NCBI GenBank assembly: GCA_037893225.1
Contig: JAZGUH010000197.1
Span: forward strand, 1,798,001-1,862,000
Direction of reading: 5' to 3'
Source: Hippasteria phrygiana
Taxonomy: Eukaryota; Echinodermata; Asteroidea; Valvatida; Goniasteridae
Length of the DNA stretch: 64,000 nt
Position 1 is the stretch's first letter. Each line of letters begins with the position of its first letter. Positions 12,779-24,600 of this stretch are shown here, piece after piece. The notes under the pieces were generated by a model. The model was given only the letters and a program-made list of their open reading frames with translations. It did no database searches and had not been told where the DNA came from. A program made the position numbers and the translations under genes.

Positions 12779-14424
12779 GCTATACAATGGACTAGCCGAT
12801 ACCGCCACTACGCAACTTGGGCCCCAAATGAGGACGTTTTTCGATCTGATGTTGAACAAAATTCGGCACAATCTGGATACTGATAGAAAGAGGGACTCCT
12901 CAGCAACATCCAGACCAATCTCCAGCTCCTCAGACCTAAGTTCAGTTAAATGATGGCCGAGATAAGCGAGTAGGTTTTTCAAACCAATTTGTCTCCATTC
13001 CCGCATAAGTGCACATGCTATACAATGGACTAGCCGAGACCCCCACTACGCAACTTGGGCCCCAAATGAGGGCGTTTTTCGGTCTGACGTTAAACGAAAC
13101 TGCGCACAATCTTGATACTGATGGAAAGAGGGACTCATCAGCAACATCCAGACCAATCCCCTGCTCCTCAGACCCAAGTTCAGTCAAATGATGGCCGAGA
13201 TAAGCGAGTATTTTTTTTCGAACTGATTTTTTCTGCATTTCGCATGAGTGTACATGCTATACAATGGACTAGCCGAGAACCCCACCACCAAATGAGGGCG
13301 TTTTTCGGTCTGACGTTAAACGAAACTGCGCACAATCTTGATACTGATGGAAAGAGGGACTCATCAGCAACATCCAGACCAATCCCCAGCTCCTCAGACC
13401 CAAGTTCAGCCAAATGATGGCCGAGATAAGCAAGTAGGTTTTTAAACAAATTTTTCTCCATTCCCGCATAAGTGCACTTGCTATACAATGGACTAGCCGA
13501 GACCCCCACCACGCAACTTGGGCCCCAAATGAGGGCGTTTTTCGGTCTGACGTTGAACAAAATTGCGCACAATCTTGATACTGATTGAAAGAGGGACTCA
13601 TCAGCAATATCCAGACCAATCTCCAGCTCCTTAGACCCAAGTTCAGCCAAATGATGGCCGAGATAAGCGAGTAGGTTTTTCAAACCAATTTGTCTCCATT
13701 CCCGCATAAGTGCACTTGCTATACAATGGACTAGCCGAGACCCCCACCACGCAACTTGGGCCCCAAATGAGGGTGTTTTTCTGTCTGACATTGAACGAAA
13801 TTGCGCACAATCTTGATACTGTTGGAAAGAGAGACTCCTCAGCAACATCCCGACCAATTTCCAGCTCCACAGACGCCAATTCAGCCAAATGATGGCCGAG
13901 ATAAGCGAGTATTTTTTTTCGAACTGATTTTTTCTGCATTCCGCATGGTATGAGTGTACATGCTATACAATGGACTAGCCGAGAACCCCACCACCAAATG
14001 AGGGCGTTTTTCGGTCTGACGTTAAACGAAACTGCGCACAATCTTGATACTGATGGAAAGAGGGACTCCTCAGCAACATCCATACCAATTTCCAGCTCCT
14101 CAGACCCAAGTTCAGCCAAATGATGGCCGAGATAAGCAAGTAGGTGTTTTAAACTAATTTTTCTCCATTCCCGCATAAGTGCACTTGCTATACAATGGAC
14201 TAGCCGAGACCCCCACCACGCAACTTGGGCCCCAAATGAGGGCGTTTTTCGGTCTGACGTTGAACAAAATTGCGCACATTCTTGATACTGATTGAAAGAG
14301 GGACTCCTCAGCAACATCCCGGCCAATTTCCAGCTCCGCAGACCCCAGGTTAGCCGAATGATGGCCGAGACAAGCGAGTAGGTTTTTCGAACGAATTTTT
14401 CTGCATTCTCGCAAAAGTGCACAT
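12779..14424. repeat. Satellite: full 7-monomer unit, 1646 bp
   Basis: Carries the same markers as the units at 2202, 5025 and 8079. Confidence 0.9.
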
Positions 14425-16027
14425 GCTATACAATGGACTAGCCGATACCGCCACTACGCAACTTGGGCCCCAAATGAGGACGTTTTTCGATCTGATGTTG
14501 AACAAAATTCGGCACAATCTGGATACTGATAGAAAGAGGGACTCCTCAGCAACATCCAGACCAATCTCCAGCTCCTCAGACCTAAGTTCAGTTAAATGAT
14601 GGCCGAGATAAGCGAGTAGGTTTTTCAAACCAATTTGTCTCCATTCCCGCATAAGTGCACATGCTATACAATGGACTAGCCGAGACCCCCACTACGCAAC
14701 TTGGGCCCCAAATGAGGGCGTTTTTCGGTCTGACGTTAAACGAAACTGCGCACAATCTTGATACTGATGGAAAGAGGGACTCATCAGCAACATCCAGACC
14801 AATCCCCTGCTCCTCAGACCCAAGTTCAGTCAAATGATGGCCGAGATAAGCGAGTATTTTTTTTCGAACTGATTTTTTCTGCATTTCGCATGAGTGTACA
14901 TGCTATACAATGGACTAGCCGAGAACCCCACCACCAAATGAGGGCGTTTTTCGGTCTGACGTTAAACGAAACTGCGCACAATCTTGATACTGATGGAAAG
15001 AGGGACTCATCAGCAACATCCAGACCAATCCCCAGCTCCTCAGACCCAAGTTCAGCCAAATGATGGCCGAGATAAGCAAGTAGGTTTTTAAACAAATTTT
15101 TCTCCATTCCCGCATAAGTGCACTTGCTATACAACGGACTAGCCGAGACCCCCACCACGCAACTTGGGCCCCAAATGAGGGCGTTTTTCGGTCTGACGTT
15201 GAACAAAATTGCGCACAATCTTGATACTGATTGAAAGAGGGACTCATCAGCAATATCCAGACCAATCTCCAGCTCCTTAGACCCAAGTTCAGCCAAATGA
15301 TGGCCGAGATAAGCGAGTAGGTTTTTCAAACCAATTTGTCTCCATTCCCGCATAAGTGCACTTGCTATACAATGGACTAGCCGAGACCCCCACCACGCAA
15401 CTTGGGCCCCAAATGAGGGTGTTTTTCGGTCTGACATTGAACGAAATTGCGCACAATCTTGATACTGTTGGAAAGAGAGACTCCTCAGCAACATCCCGAC
15501 CAATTTCCAGCTCCACAGACGCCAGTTCAGCCAAATGATGGCCGAGATAAGCGAGTATTTTTTTTCGAACTGATTTTTTCTGCATTCCGCATGGTATGAG
15601 TGTACATGCTATACAATGGACTAGCCGAGAACCCCACCACCAAATGAGGGCGTTTTTCGGTCTGACGTTAAACGAAACTGCGCACAATCTTGATACTGAT
15701 GGAAAGAGGGACTCCTCAGCAACATCCATACCAATTTCCAGCTCCACAGACGCCAGTTCAGCCAAATGATGGCCGAGACAAGCGAGTAGGTTTTTTAAAC
15801 AAATTTTTCCCCATTCCCGCATAAGTGCACTTGCTATACAATAGACTAGCCGAGACCCCCACCACGCAACTTGGGCCCCAAATGAGGGCGTTTTTCAAAC
15901 TGATGTTGAACAAAATTGCGCACAGTCTGGATACTGATAGAAAGAGGGACTCCTCAGCAACATCCAGACCAATCTCCAGCTCCTCAGACCTAAGTTCAGC
16001 CAAATGATGGCCGAGATAAGCGAGTAG
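14425..16027. repeat. Satellite: last 6-monomer unit plus diverged terminal monomer
   Basis: The 6-mer runs 14425-15832 with the 6-mer markers. The terminal monomer (15833-16027) is diverged: ACAATAGACTAGCC, and TTTTTCAAACTGATG in place of the usual TTTTTCGGTCTGACG. The array stops at GCGAGTAG near 16027. Confidence 0.88.
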
Positions 16028-16477
16028 AACACGATTGGAACTATTTTTGTAAAATTGGAAGTGGCTGAAATTCATTTTTACATGCCCATAAAAATACACA
16101 AAGATTGCTTTTTATTTTTTAGCTTCTCAAAATGAGATTGCATCTCTCAATTCCAATGGTCTTGCTAAATCTTAGTTTTGATTTCTTAAAATCTAACTTC
16201 ACAACGGGATATTTTTCCATTTTCATTTTTAAAGACTTATTTCACAGATATAGAAAAAAATGTGAGCGATTAATGTTTTCCATCGTAACAAAAATAATAA
16301 TAGCCAAATATCCTTTACAATCTTAACATTCTCCACTTTTCCTATTACATAAGCACACCGAAACACAATCCTGTTGTATAATACGTCAATTCTATTTTTC
16401 AGTTTACATCTTTATTACATCTGTACAAAAACATGCAAACAAAATTGTACCCACTTTACTCCAATGTCAAGATCCAA
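16028..16477. other. AT-rich flank, no gene seen
   Basis: A/T-rich sequence with only short chance frames. I see no splice-like exon, repeat or RNA gene. Confidence 0.6.
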
Positions 16478-17226
16478 ATACATGTATACATTATCTTACA
16501 AGGGTACCCTACTCCATCCACATGGTCTTCATGATGCTAATATACATTATCTTACAAGGCACCGTAGTAGGGTACGACAAGCGTCGTACCCTACTCTATC
16601 CACATGGTCTTCATGATGCTAATATACATTATCTTACAAGGCACCGTAGTAGGGTACGACAAGTGTCGTACCCTACTCCATCCACATGGTCTTCATGATG
16701 CTAATATACATTATCTTACAAGGCACCGTAGTAGGGTACGACAAGTGTCGTACCCTACTCCATCCACATGGTCTTCATGATGCTAATATACATTATCTTA
16801 CAAGGCACCGTAGTAGGGTACGACAAGCGTCGTACCCTACTCTATCCACATGGTCTTCATGATGCTAATATACATTATCTTACAAGGCACCGTAGTAGGG
16901 TACGACAAGTGTCGTACCCTACTCCATCCACATGGTCTTCATGATGCTAATATACATTATCTTACAAGGCACCGTAGTAGGGTACGACAAGTGTCGTACC
17001 CTACTCCATCCACATGGTCTTCATGATGCTAATATACATTATCTTACAAGGCACCGTAGTAGGGTACGACAAGCGTCGTACCCTACTCCATCTACATGAT
17101 GCTAATATACATTATCTTACAAGGCACCGTAGTAGGGTACGACAAGCGTCGTACCCTACTCCATCCACATGGTCTTCATGATGCTAATATACATTATCTT
17201 ACAAGGCACCGGTAGTAGGGTATGAC
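16478..17226. repeat. 82-bp minisatellite with a hairpin in every unit
   Basis: GCACCGTAGTAGGG starts at 16559, 16641, 16723, 16805, 16887, 16969, 17051, 17123 and 17205. The period is 82, except one 72-base unit that lost ten bases around GGTCTTCATG. Each unit holds GTAGGGTACGAC, a four-base loop AAGC or AAGT, then GTCGTACCCTAC. This is a perfect 12-bp-arm inverted repeat that could extrude a cruciform. The first unit (from 16478) lacks the left arm and the last unit is degenerate after 17226. Confidence 0.95.
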
Positions 17227-18316
17227 ACTTATCTTTCCTTACTTTAAATGGTGCACATGATCCTTTAAGGCATGGATTCAAAATACATGTTTAGCTTTCA
17301 ACTGTTAAAAAATATAATCAATATAATGCGACTTTTCCATGCATTGTTTTTTACAGATATTATACATGCAATAGTTATAATCGCTATAGTTATAACAGTT
17401 ATAGTCTTTCAGCAATTGATCAGTCGTCATTATTTGTTCGAGTCTAACATCGGCTTATAGATGCATTACATTTCGAAAAATGGAATCTTAAATCTAATCC
17501 AATTGGAGAACCATACAGTCTACAACATAGGGTTAGTCGATATATCAATATAACTCAATAGAAATTACTTGTCTCTTATTTCTTTGCACTTGCTTAGTTT
17601 AAAAGGCTTCATCTCTGAATGAACTTCCGTTAAATTGGAAAATATGGGTATGCAAATGTCAAGATATCTCAAAAACACAAAATGCCACAGGGGTCAAACC
17701 TGCACCAAATTAAAGCTTAGGATGTGCCAAATTCAACTATATACGTGTACAATGTATATGGGTCATTCCATGTGAGACAAAAACACCTTTAGACATTAGG
17801 TCTTCCAATTTTGCTAAAAATTGCTGTGCTTGTAGGTACTGACGAGTAATAATGACATGCCAATTTTTGGCCCCCATTCATCTTTCTATGTGGTCAGGGC
17901 GGAGATTACAAAAAAATAAGCAAATTTTGCTTAAAACACCACCCTTTTATTAAAACTACATCACAACCCTGTCAGTTTTCACCGAATATGAAAATTTGGT
18001 ATCAAAATAACGAGAAATACAGGCTCCAATCAACCATGTTGTCAAAATTTAGTTTTGTCAAAAGTAGTTCACCATGATCTTTGATACACCACCTTGACCT
18101 TTTACATGGAATGACATGGAATGACCAATATAACTCATTTTTCAAATTTTGCGACATACCTTTTTTGGTAGAGCCAGTAACAATTAACCCTAATGTTAGG
18201 AGTATACAGAGAGAGGAAGGGTGTGGTTCAAATGGGAGGGACAAAGCCAGTGGGTGGGGGAAACAAAGGCATGTGGCAAAAACACAGGGGTTCCTTATTT
18301 TTTTGTACATGAGTTA
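17227..18316. other. AT-rich region downstream of the DUF7869-type gene, no gene seen
   Basis: No convincing exon or repeat on either strand. A minus-strand AATAAA (complement of TTTATT near 17946) lies about 370 bases past the stop codon of the nine-exon gene and is a possible polyadenylation signal, unproven. Confidence 0.5.
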
Positions 18317-18676
18317 TTAAGCTTGGTCTAACTGTGCATATTTTGCCTTTAATTCCTTCCTTGTGGCACTATTGAGGCACTGTCTTGACGTAAGTGAGAA
18401 ACCCCATAGAATCACTGATTCTATGGGTAAACAATCCGTGTGTGGAAGACTGTTCCGTCCAGTACCGATGTTCAGTTCTTTCCAGTCTTTCAACCACGAA
18501 CCTTTCAACCAATGGACTTTCACTTTGTCCTCGCTTCTTGAAAGAACTTTCCCAATGAACGGACGTTTGGAACAGTCCAGATGTATGGCGACGAGTTGAC
18601 CTTCTTCGATGGAGGCTCGCGATTCTTCCAGAGAAACATCCCTCCTTTTGACCTTCCCCTGGTTTCCGATGGTGAC
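18317..18676 (-). CDS. DUF7869-type gene, terminal exon 9 (left copy)
   Basis: Acceptor TTAAAG. Starts VTIGNQGKVKRRDV and codes 119 residues to the stop. The segments GQLVAIHLD, GKVLSRSEDKVKVHWLKGSW and SVILWGFSLT alternate hydrophobic and charged residues, like a small Tudor/chromo-type barrel that often ends proteins of this family. Fold is inferred. Confidence 0.72.
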   Translation of the reverse strand, partial: VTIGNQGKVKRRDVSLEESRASIEEGQLVAIHLDCSKRPFIGKVLSRSEDKVKVHWLKGSWLKDWKELNIGTGRNSLPHTDCLPIESVILWGFSLTSRQCLNSATRKELKAKYAQLDQA

Positions 18677-21600
18677 CTTTAACAATAAAGTTTAAAATGA
18701 AAAATATAATTGTCCAACTGACCTAATAAAACGGGTCTGATTGTCCAAAGAAAATGGAGGTGGATGGGTTGGTGGACCTTCTTTTCGAAACAGCAGAATC
18801 CACTCAGGAGACAATTCAAAAAATGTTTGCCAAAAAATATTGCATGGGGAGCCTTAATGTCTCCTACCAAAACCTTTTGAATCCAAGTTAGCCTTAAATG
18901 CAAGGCTGTGTTTACTGTACCATCATCATGCATGCATATTGCTTGCCAAAGTGAGCTACATGCAGCTCATCTGCCCAGTTGAACTTGCGTGTATGGCACA
19001 ACCTCGACCCACTGCATGTAAAAAAAAACTTCAGCCACCACGCATATGTATACGTAGCTGTACATATATGCGTGTACATGCACAGTCAAACGTGTATCAA
19101 CCTCCAAACGTGGACGTCCTATTGTGCCTCTTTTGTTTGTACTTCAACTTTTTCGGAAGACCTCCATTATGTTTTTTACACAATCCCAATAGCGGACATA
19201 TGCTGGGAATCGCAGGTGATATTTTTCTCTTTTGTTCTCCAACATTTTCGTCCACGGTTTGAATACTCCAACGCCCCCATGAATTTCAGTACGTGTACAT
19301 ATGCAAGTCACCTCGGATCGCAGACCTGATGATTGAGTAATTTGGGGGTTTTGAGAATTTATGCTCGTTTCTGGTGTAAATCAGCTTTGCATGATCCACT
19401 CATGGGTTAAACAGATGACGTGTGATCAAAAACAGCTTATTTCATCAACATTTCATTAACCACAAAACCCGGAAGTAACAACATCATCAAGGCTGTGCTC
19501 CTTTGCGGCACGGGCTGGGGCTCTCATGGGGGAAGTGAGTTTGTTTTTGCATTCAATAGGGGACCTTTAACAATAGAGGACAATAGGGTCCCCGATTGAG
19601 AAGGGTCCCCGATTGAGAAAGATCCCCCTGTTTGAAAATCATGAACAAAACCAATGAGGACCCTTGCCAAAAAGTTAGAGTATGAACAATAGGAGGTCTC
19701 CGATTGCAGGCATTTACACACTCGTATTTACATACGTCCACTGCATAATAAGTATCATTTGGCATGTCCTGTACTCACAACTCTTATGCTCACAACACTT
19801 GAGCTCTATCCTCCACAAAGCTCTTGGAAGAACAAATGTAGTATTCATGTGCCCAAGCCCTTCATTGTTGAATTTATATACATGAGATTTCGGCTTTCAG
19901 AGTTGTTAGACAAAAACAGATGGAAATGTAGGAAACAGTAGGAATTTCCAAAAAAAGTAGAAATACCTGAAAGCCTGGTGTATTGGTAACATCATGTTTA
20001 GTTCCTCTGCAAAACTGACCTTTGGATATTCCCTTGTCATCCGAGTTTGAATAGTCTCCAAATCTGATGGCACCGTTTCGGTGATGTGAGAAGATAGTCC
20101 TTGTAGCTCTACTAGTGGCCATGTAGCTGGGCTTTCCGGCACCTAATTTTTTGATAAAGCATAAAACATTAAACATGTTATTTCCCTAACCAGTTACACA
20201 TGTATGTGAGGAAATGTGTAAATTTAGTTGTCAGTATCTGGTCCGTTTAAAAAAATCTAAACAACAAAAAACTGGTCAAACAATCCACAAGGATTGAAAC
20301 TACCCGATTGTAGAATTGATACCTAATTGAGGATCTTCATGCACGAAATATATGTGACCCGCTCCAGAAAAGGGTGATATAAGTCGCGCTTTCGTGTAAT
20401 CGCCCTTTCAGCGTTTAGAGAGTGAAATTGTTTGTCAAAATGCATTTTCTGGTTTTTGTCTTTAATGACCTTTTTAATAAATATCTAAAGTTTCAGGTTT
20501 GGTGCACAACAATGTTGATTTCGGTGAATAAAGTGAAAAAATAACCTTTTTAGAGTGCATTGTTCCATTGCATCGTCTTAGAAATAGCCATTTCAAAGCC
20601 TGTTTTCTCTGTTGTGCAATTTGAACTCCATAGAACTAATTAATATGCAAAAACGCGATATCTCCAGAACGGAAAGGGCTTTTGAGCTCTGTCATGTACC
20701 AAATGAAAGCTTACATTGCGGGCTTTCCAAACATACATCAAACTCATTTATCATATTTTGCGACATAATACCTTTTTCCTGATTGGATCAGGGTCCAGTG
20801 AGCATGTAGTCTGAAGTCAAAACATTTTTGTAGATAAGTGATAACCCATCACCATGAAAAGCCATTATCGCAAGTAATGGCCCACGAAATGCCAGCAACA
20901 TCATCTTGAGAATCCATTAAGTTTCCAAGACATGGTTACTGGTGGTTTATGTGTAATAGCGACGTAATGGCCGTGGTGGGTTATCATATACAAGACCCAA
21001 GACAAGTGCAGTTCCCTTCATCTTCATAAAAACACCTAAAATGTGGGATCCGAACCAAGTGGGAAAATGGCATTAGTGTTCAACTCTTGTCAACATTTTG
21101 AGACCAATTGTTGATTACTCTTCCTAAAGCATTTGCTTCAATATGCTGTTGTATTTTTCTCGTAAAGTGCCAACATTCCATCAAATTTTGCAGTACTGAT
21201 ATAAATTAGTTGTTACTGACCTTTTCCCAATCCACCATCTTTGTAAGAAACATCTCCCACCAAGCCTTGGCACAATCGGGTAGTCTCAATTTGTACCCCT
21301 CACTTTGTAGGATGTCTTTCGTCAGTGCTGGTAAATTGACCTTCTCCAGACAAGGTTGTACCCAAGATGGCAGGATGTTCAAATCCGGAATACTCTATAA
21401 AAAAAAAAATATGTTATGTACAGTGGTAAATTACTAAAAAATAAAAATATAAATTTATATTAAAGGTTCTAGGGCTCATTTAATGAAAGATTCATTTCAA
21501 AGAAAAATTTACTCGCCAAAAAATGAAATAAATTATAAAACATACTCAAATATGATGAGAATTCAGGATTACATGGCAACATGGCTTTACATTTTGAGTT

Positions 21601-24600
21601 ACGGAGGTGTGGCAACATTAAGAATGTGACGTTTAAGCAAAACAAAATTAAAATCTGTTTAGAAATTTTCCAAGACGTTTAAATGGAAATCAAATTTCAA
21701 AAGTGGAACGTTGTATTAGCGCAATCTACGCTCCATTTATATTTACAAAGAATCCACAATGTTTGTTAATCCCCTCAATTTTCGCATAAAGTCTCTACAT
21801 CTTTGTAAGAAAAATGCCAAAATAAAATCTCAGCTCCAGAAAAAGCCTTTCCAGAAAATGATTGACAGCCGCATTGTTCAAATTGATACAATGTATCTCT
21901 TTTTGTTGCAAAGTAACTGGACTTTGAGGATGTGCCATAATAGTACTGGTTTGGTGATGGACAGTGATAATATCTCAGCCAATTAAATGAGCCAGTTCCC
22001 GGGGAAATAAATACGCCATTGGTTGCTGTTCCTTCGTATTATACAAAAACATGTAAGTGCAGTTACCGCACACATACGGGACAAGCGGCGGCCTTTTTGA
22101 AGTGTTGACTAAGTGTTTAAATGCTGTGGGAATGTTTTGCTAACTGTTTATTAAATTAGATTCCTATCCTTAAGCTGTGTCCGCACTGCCCTTTTTTTGG
22201 TAAAACGTATGGAGACTGCTGTGAACTTGTCCAAATTAAGTCAAGTGCAGACAGTCGGTTAACTTTTCAAATTGTCAAGTGTCAATGCTCGGTTGTCCAT
22301 TTATCCCTCCACAGTGGGAACTTTTACAGGGCCAACCGTGTAGCGGAAGAGTGACGTTACAGTTTATATTAAATGAAATATGCAATATTGTTGTTTTTCC
22401 GTATGAATGAAGTTACAAAATCCATTACATTGTATGTTCCATTGCGGTGATGAAACCCAACACAAATTGAACACATGTTGCATGAAACGTTTTGCGCATA
22501 ATACGTGCCGTAAAAAATTGTATGTGCCTTCTGTGACTTTGCATCACCTAGATTTAGGCTGACTTACACTAAGGCAGCGAAGCCCTTTGTAGTAATCCTC
22601 TGCATCTTCTGCATCTGGCTCCTGCTGTGGTTCCCATGGTGTTGTAACCCACATCCTCCAATGCATCCTGCAGATTCCATCCACTTTTGAGAATTTAAAC
22701 CAGTGCGGATGGCTATGATGATGGAATTCCCCAAAAAGATAAGGCGCCAGCCACATTTTCACATTAAGCAGAGGAGTTGCACACTGTACTGTGATGGCAG
22801 GAGTATAACTGTCCCGTACTGCCGTCTTTAAATCTGTGGTGGGTATAATTGTAATATTATGAAATTTAAAACCATGGCATTATCTGTAATACTTTTGTAA
22901 TAATATGCAGTAAAAATCTAGTTTTCCATAATTTTGGAATATGTGTAACATTGATCATTTTGAGAAAAAGATATGATCATGGAAATGTATGGTGCAAGCC
23001 AAACACCACTATAACTTATTTTTTTAAAACAGGTAAACAAAACTGAATAAATTAGAAATACTTTTATTATTGTGCCTCATGTCGTCACCGTTTTCATGAA
23101 GACACACATGTGGATTTTGAAGAAAAAACATTTGAGATAATCGCAAGAGAAGTTTCTATTTTAATTTAAACTGCAAAAGATACTACTTTGCAACAACTTT
23201 GTGCAGTAAGCAAACCTTCACATGATTCTATGAGAGGTGAATTTTTACGTGAACCCAGTAATTAGAGTTAATTAGCCTAAATAAATTTGTAAAGATGCGC
23301 GTCCCTTCATGAAAACGAAAATTCAGGTTTTCCTACATTGAGGCCCTTTCTGTTCAATGTGTTTTTCCATACGGTGTTTACGTGCGCACAGCTGAGAATG
23401 TAACAAAGATGCATGTCTCTTCGTGAAAACAGAAATCTCGGTTGACCTACTTTTACGCCTTTCCGTGCAATACGTTTTGTACGCGTTCAAGGGGCAGGCA
23501 TGTTTGCATCTCTTCGTGAAAATGCAATATGAAATTATCGAGATGCCTGCCGCTTGCATAATTAATATAATTTGGAAATTAATGATGTTTTGCTTACAGA
23601 AGCATGTCAAAATGGTTATAGTGATTATTTTCAAATATGTCCAGACTGAAATATAACAGCTATTTTACGACAAGTCTAACAAAATCTTTAACCATAACCT
23701 TCCCAATTCCTCCAAAATCCTCTTTGCCAAATAGAGGAATTTAGAGGATTGAGGGTTTTTGGAAGTTGAAGCATCGGAGGGATTTTGCCGGATTGAGGGC
23801 AGAAGAGGATTTTGCCTCGGTTTTTGCCTCGGATTTTGCCTCGGATTTTGCCTCGGATTTTGCCTCGGATTTTGCCTCTGGAGGAAAATGAAAGATCCAT
23901 GTCTAAGGCCCAATCGGATGCTGGTTGATTTTGGAGGATTGAGGTTAGTAGAGGGTTTACAAAAAAAACACAGAGGATTTTTCAGGATTTATGCAATGGT
24001 CCCCAACAGAGGATTTTGGAGGATTCAGGTTATATGGAGGAAGGGTCAACGTACCATCAAGTGTGTAGATGTTTGTCTTCCGTATCTTGCTTGATATGCA
24101 GGAGAAGAGTTGATCAACATCTTCATGTGTGTGACCGACTGGCAAAAAATGCATGGTGACCTGAACAAGACACAGAAGTTGATGTTTTTATAATAAAAAT
24201 AATAAGTGTACAATTAAAGGTAGTATACAACGTCTGCAAATATCAAAAGACAAAATTACTGAATTATTACTAAATACCCGACTAGACTGTACCATGAAAT
24301 CATGGCACCTGGTGTGTTGTCATTTTTAAAGAAAAGTGACAATTTAAATAAATTTCCAATGATTGTTGGCTGACAATTATTGCTAATAGTCTAGTTCCCC
24401 GACCTGGTAATTCCCCGACTCTATAAATTGTTCTGTTTGATCTAAAGTATGTCCAGGAAACCACACTACTGGAACAGCATTTTTCTGCTTTTCCAGCATA
24501 TATGCAAAAAAAACTTCACACAGGTCACAGTTGCCCATCATGCAAAATTCTCATTGACTGATATGAGAGCCATGTAAATATATTACAACAAAAATGTTAC

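Larger units (their letters stand above)
1260..16027. repeat. Satellite array, ~238-bp monomers in a 7-monomer higher-order repeat
   Basis: The landmark GCTATACAATGGACTAGCC recurs every 224-244 bases across the whole interval. Within one full unit (2202-3847) seven diverged monomers follow in fixed order with lengths 238, 239, 224, 238, 244, 225 and 238, total 1646. The two short monomers lack the segment around CGCAACTTGGGCCCC. Different higher-order units are almost identical to each other, whereas neighbouring monomers differ clearly. That is the hallmark of homogenised higher-order satellite DNA. Unit lengths from 2202 onward are 1646, 1177, 1646, 1408, 1646, 1646, 1408, 1646 and 1408. 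The edge monomers (1260-1487 and 15833-16027) are the most diverged. Open frames occur on both strands but mostly lack ATG and shift frame with each monomer. I read this as non-coding; a centromeric or heterochromatic role is only a possibility. Confidence 0.95.

Noticed and set aside
1413..16007. Recurring open frames of 60 to 259 codons in the satellite, on both strands
   Set aside because: They repeat because the monomer repeats, mostly lack an ATG on the minus strand, change frame at each monomer and show no domain. They are by-products of homogenised satellite DNA.
1260..16027. Satellite as the tandem promoter region (monomeric 5' UTR) of the adjacent LINE, as in mouse L1
   Set aside because: The LINE ORF1 appears to lack its own N-terminal part at the border and has an inverted 26-bp scar there, so truncation against the satellite fits better.
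16478..17226. CRISPR-like array
   Set aside because: The units are identical throughout with no variable spacers, and the genome is eukaryotic. It is a minisatellite.
23665..24094. Repeat proteins (FCLG, GKIR or QNPR repeats) in intron 5
   Set aside because: They are read-through of a 12-bp minisatellite inside an intron. All frames are open because the period is a multiple of three.
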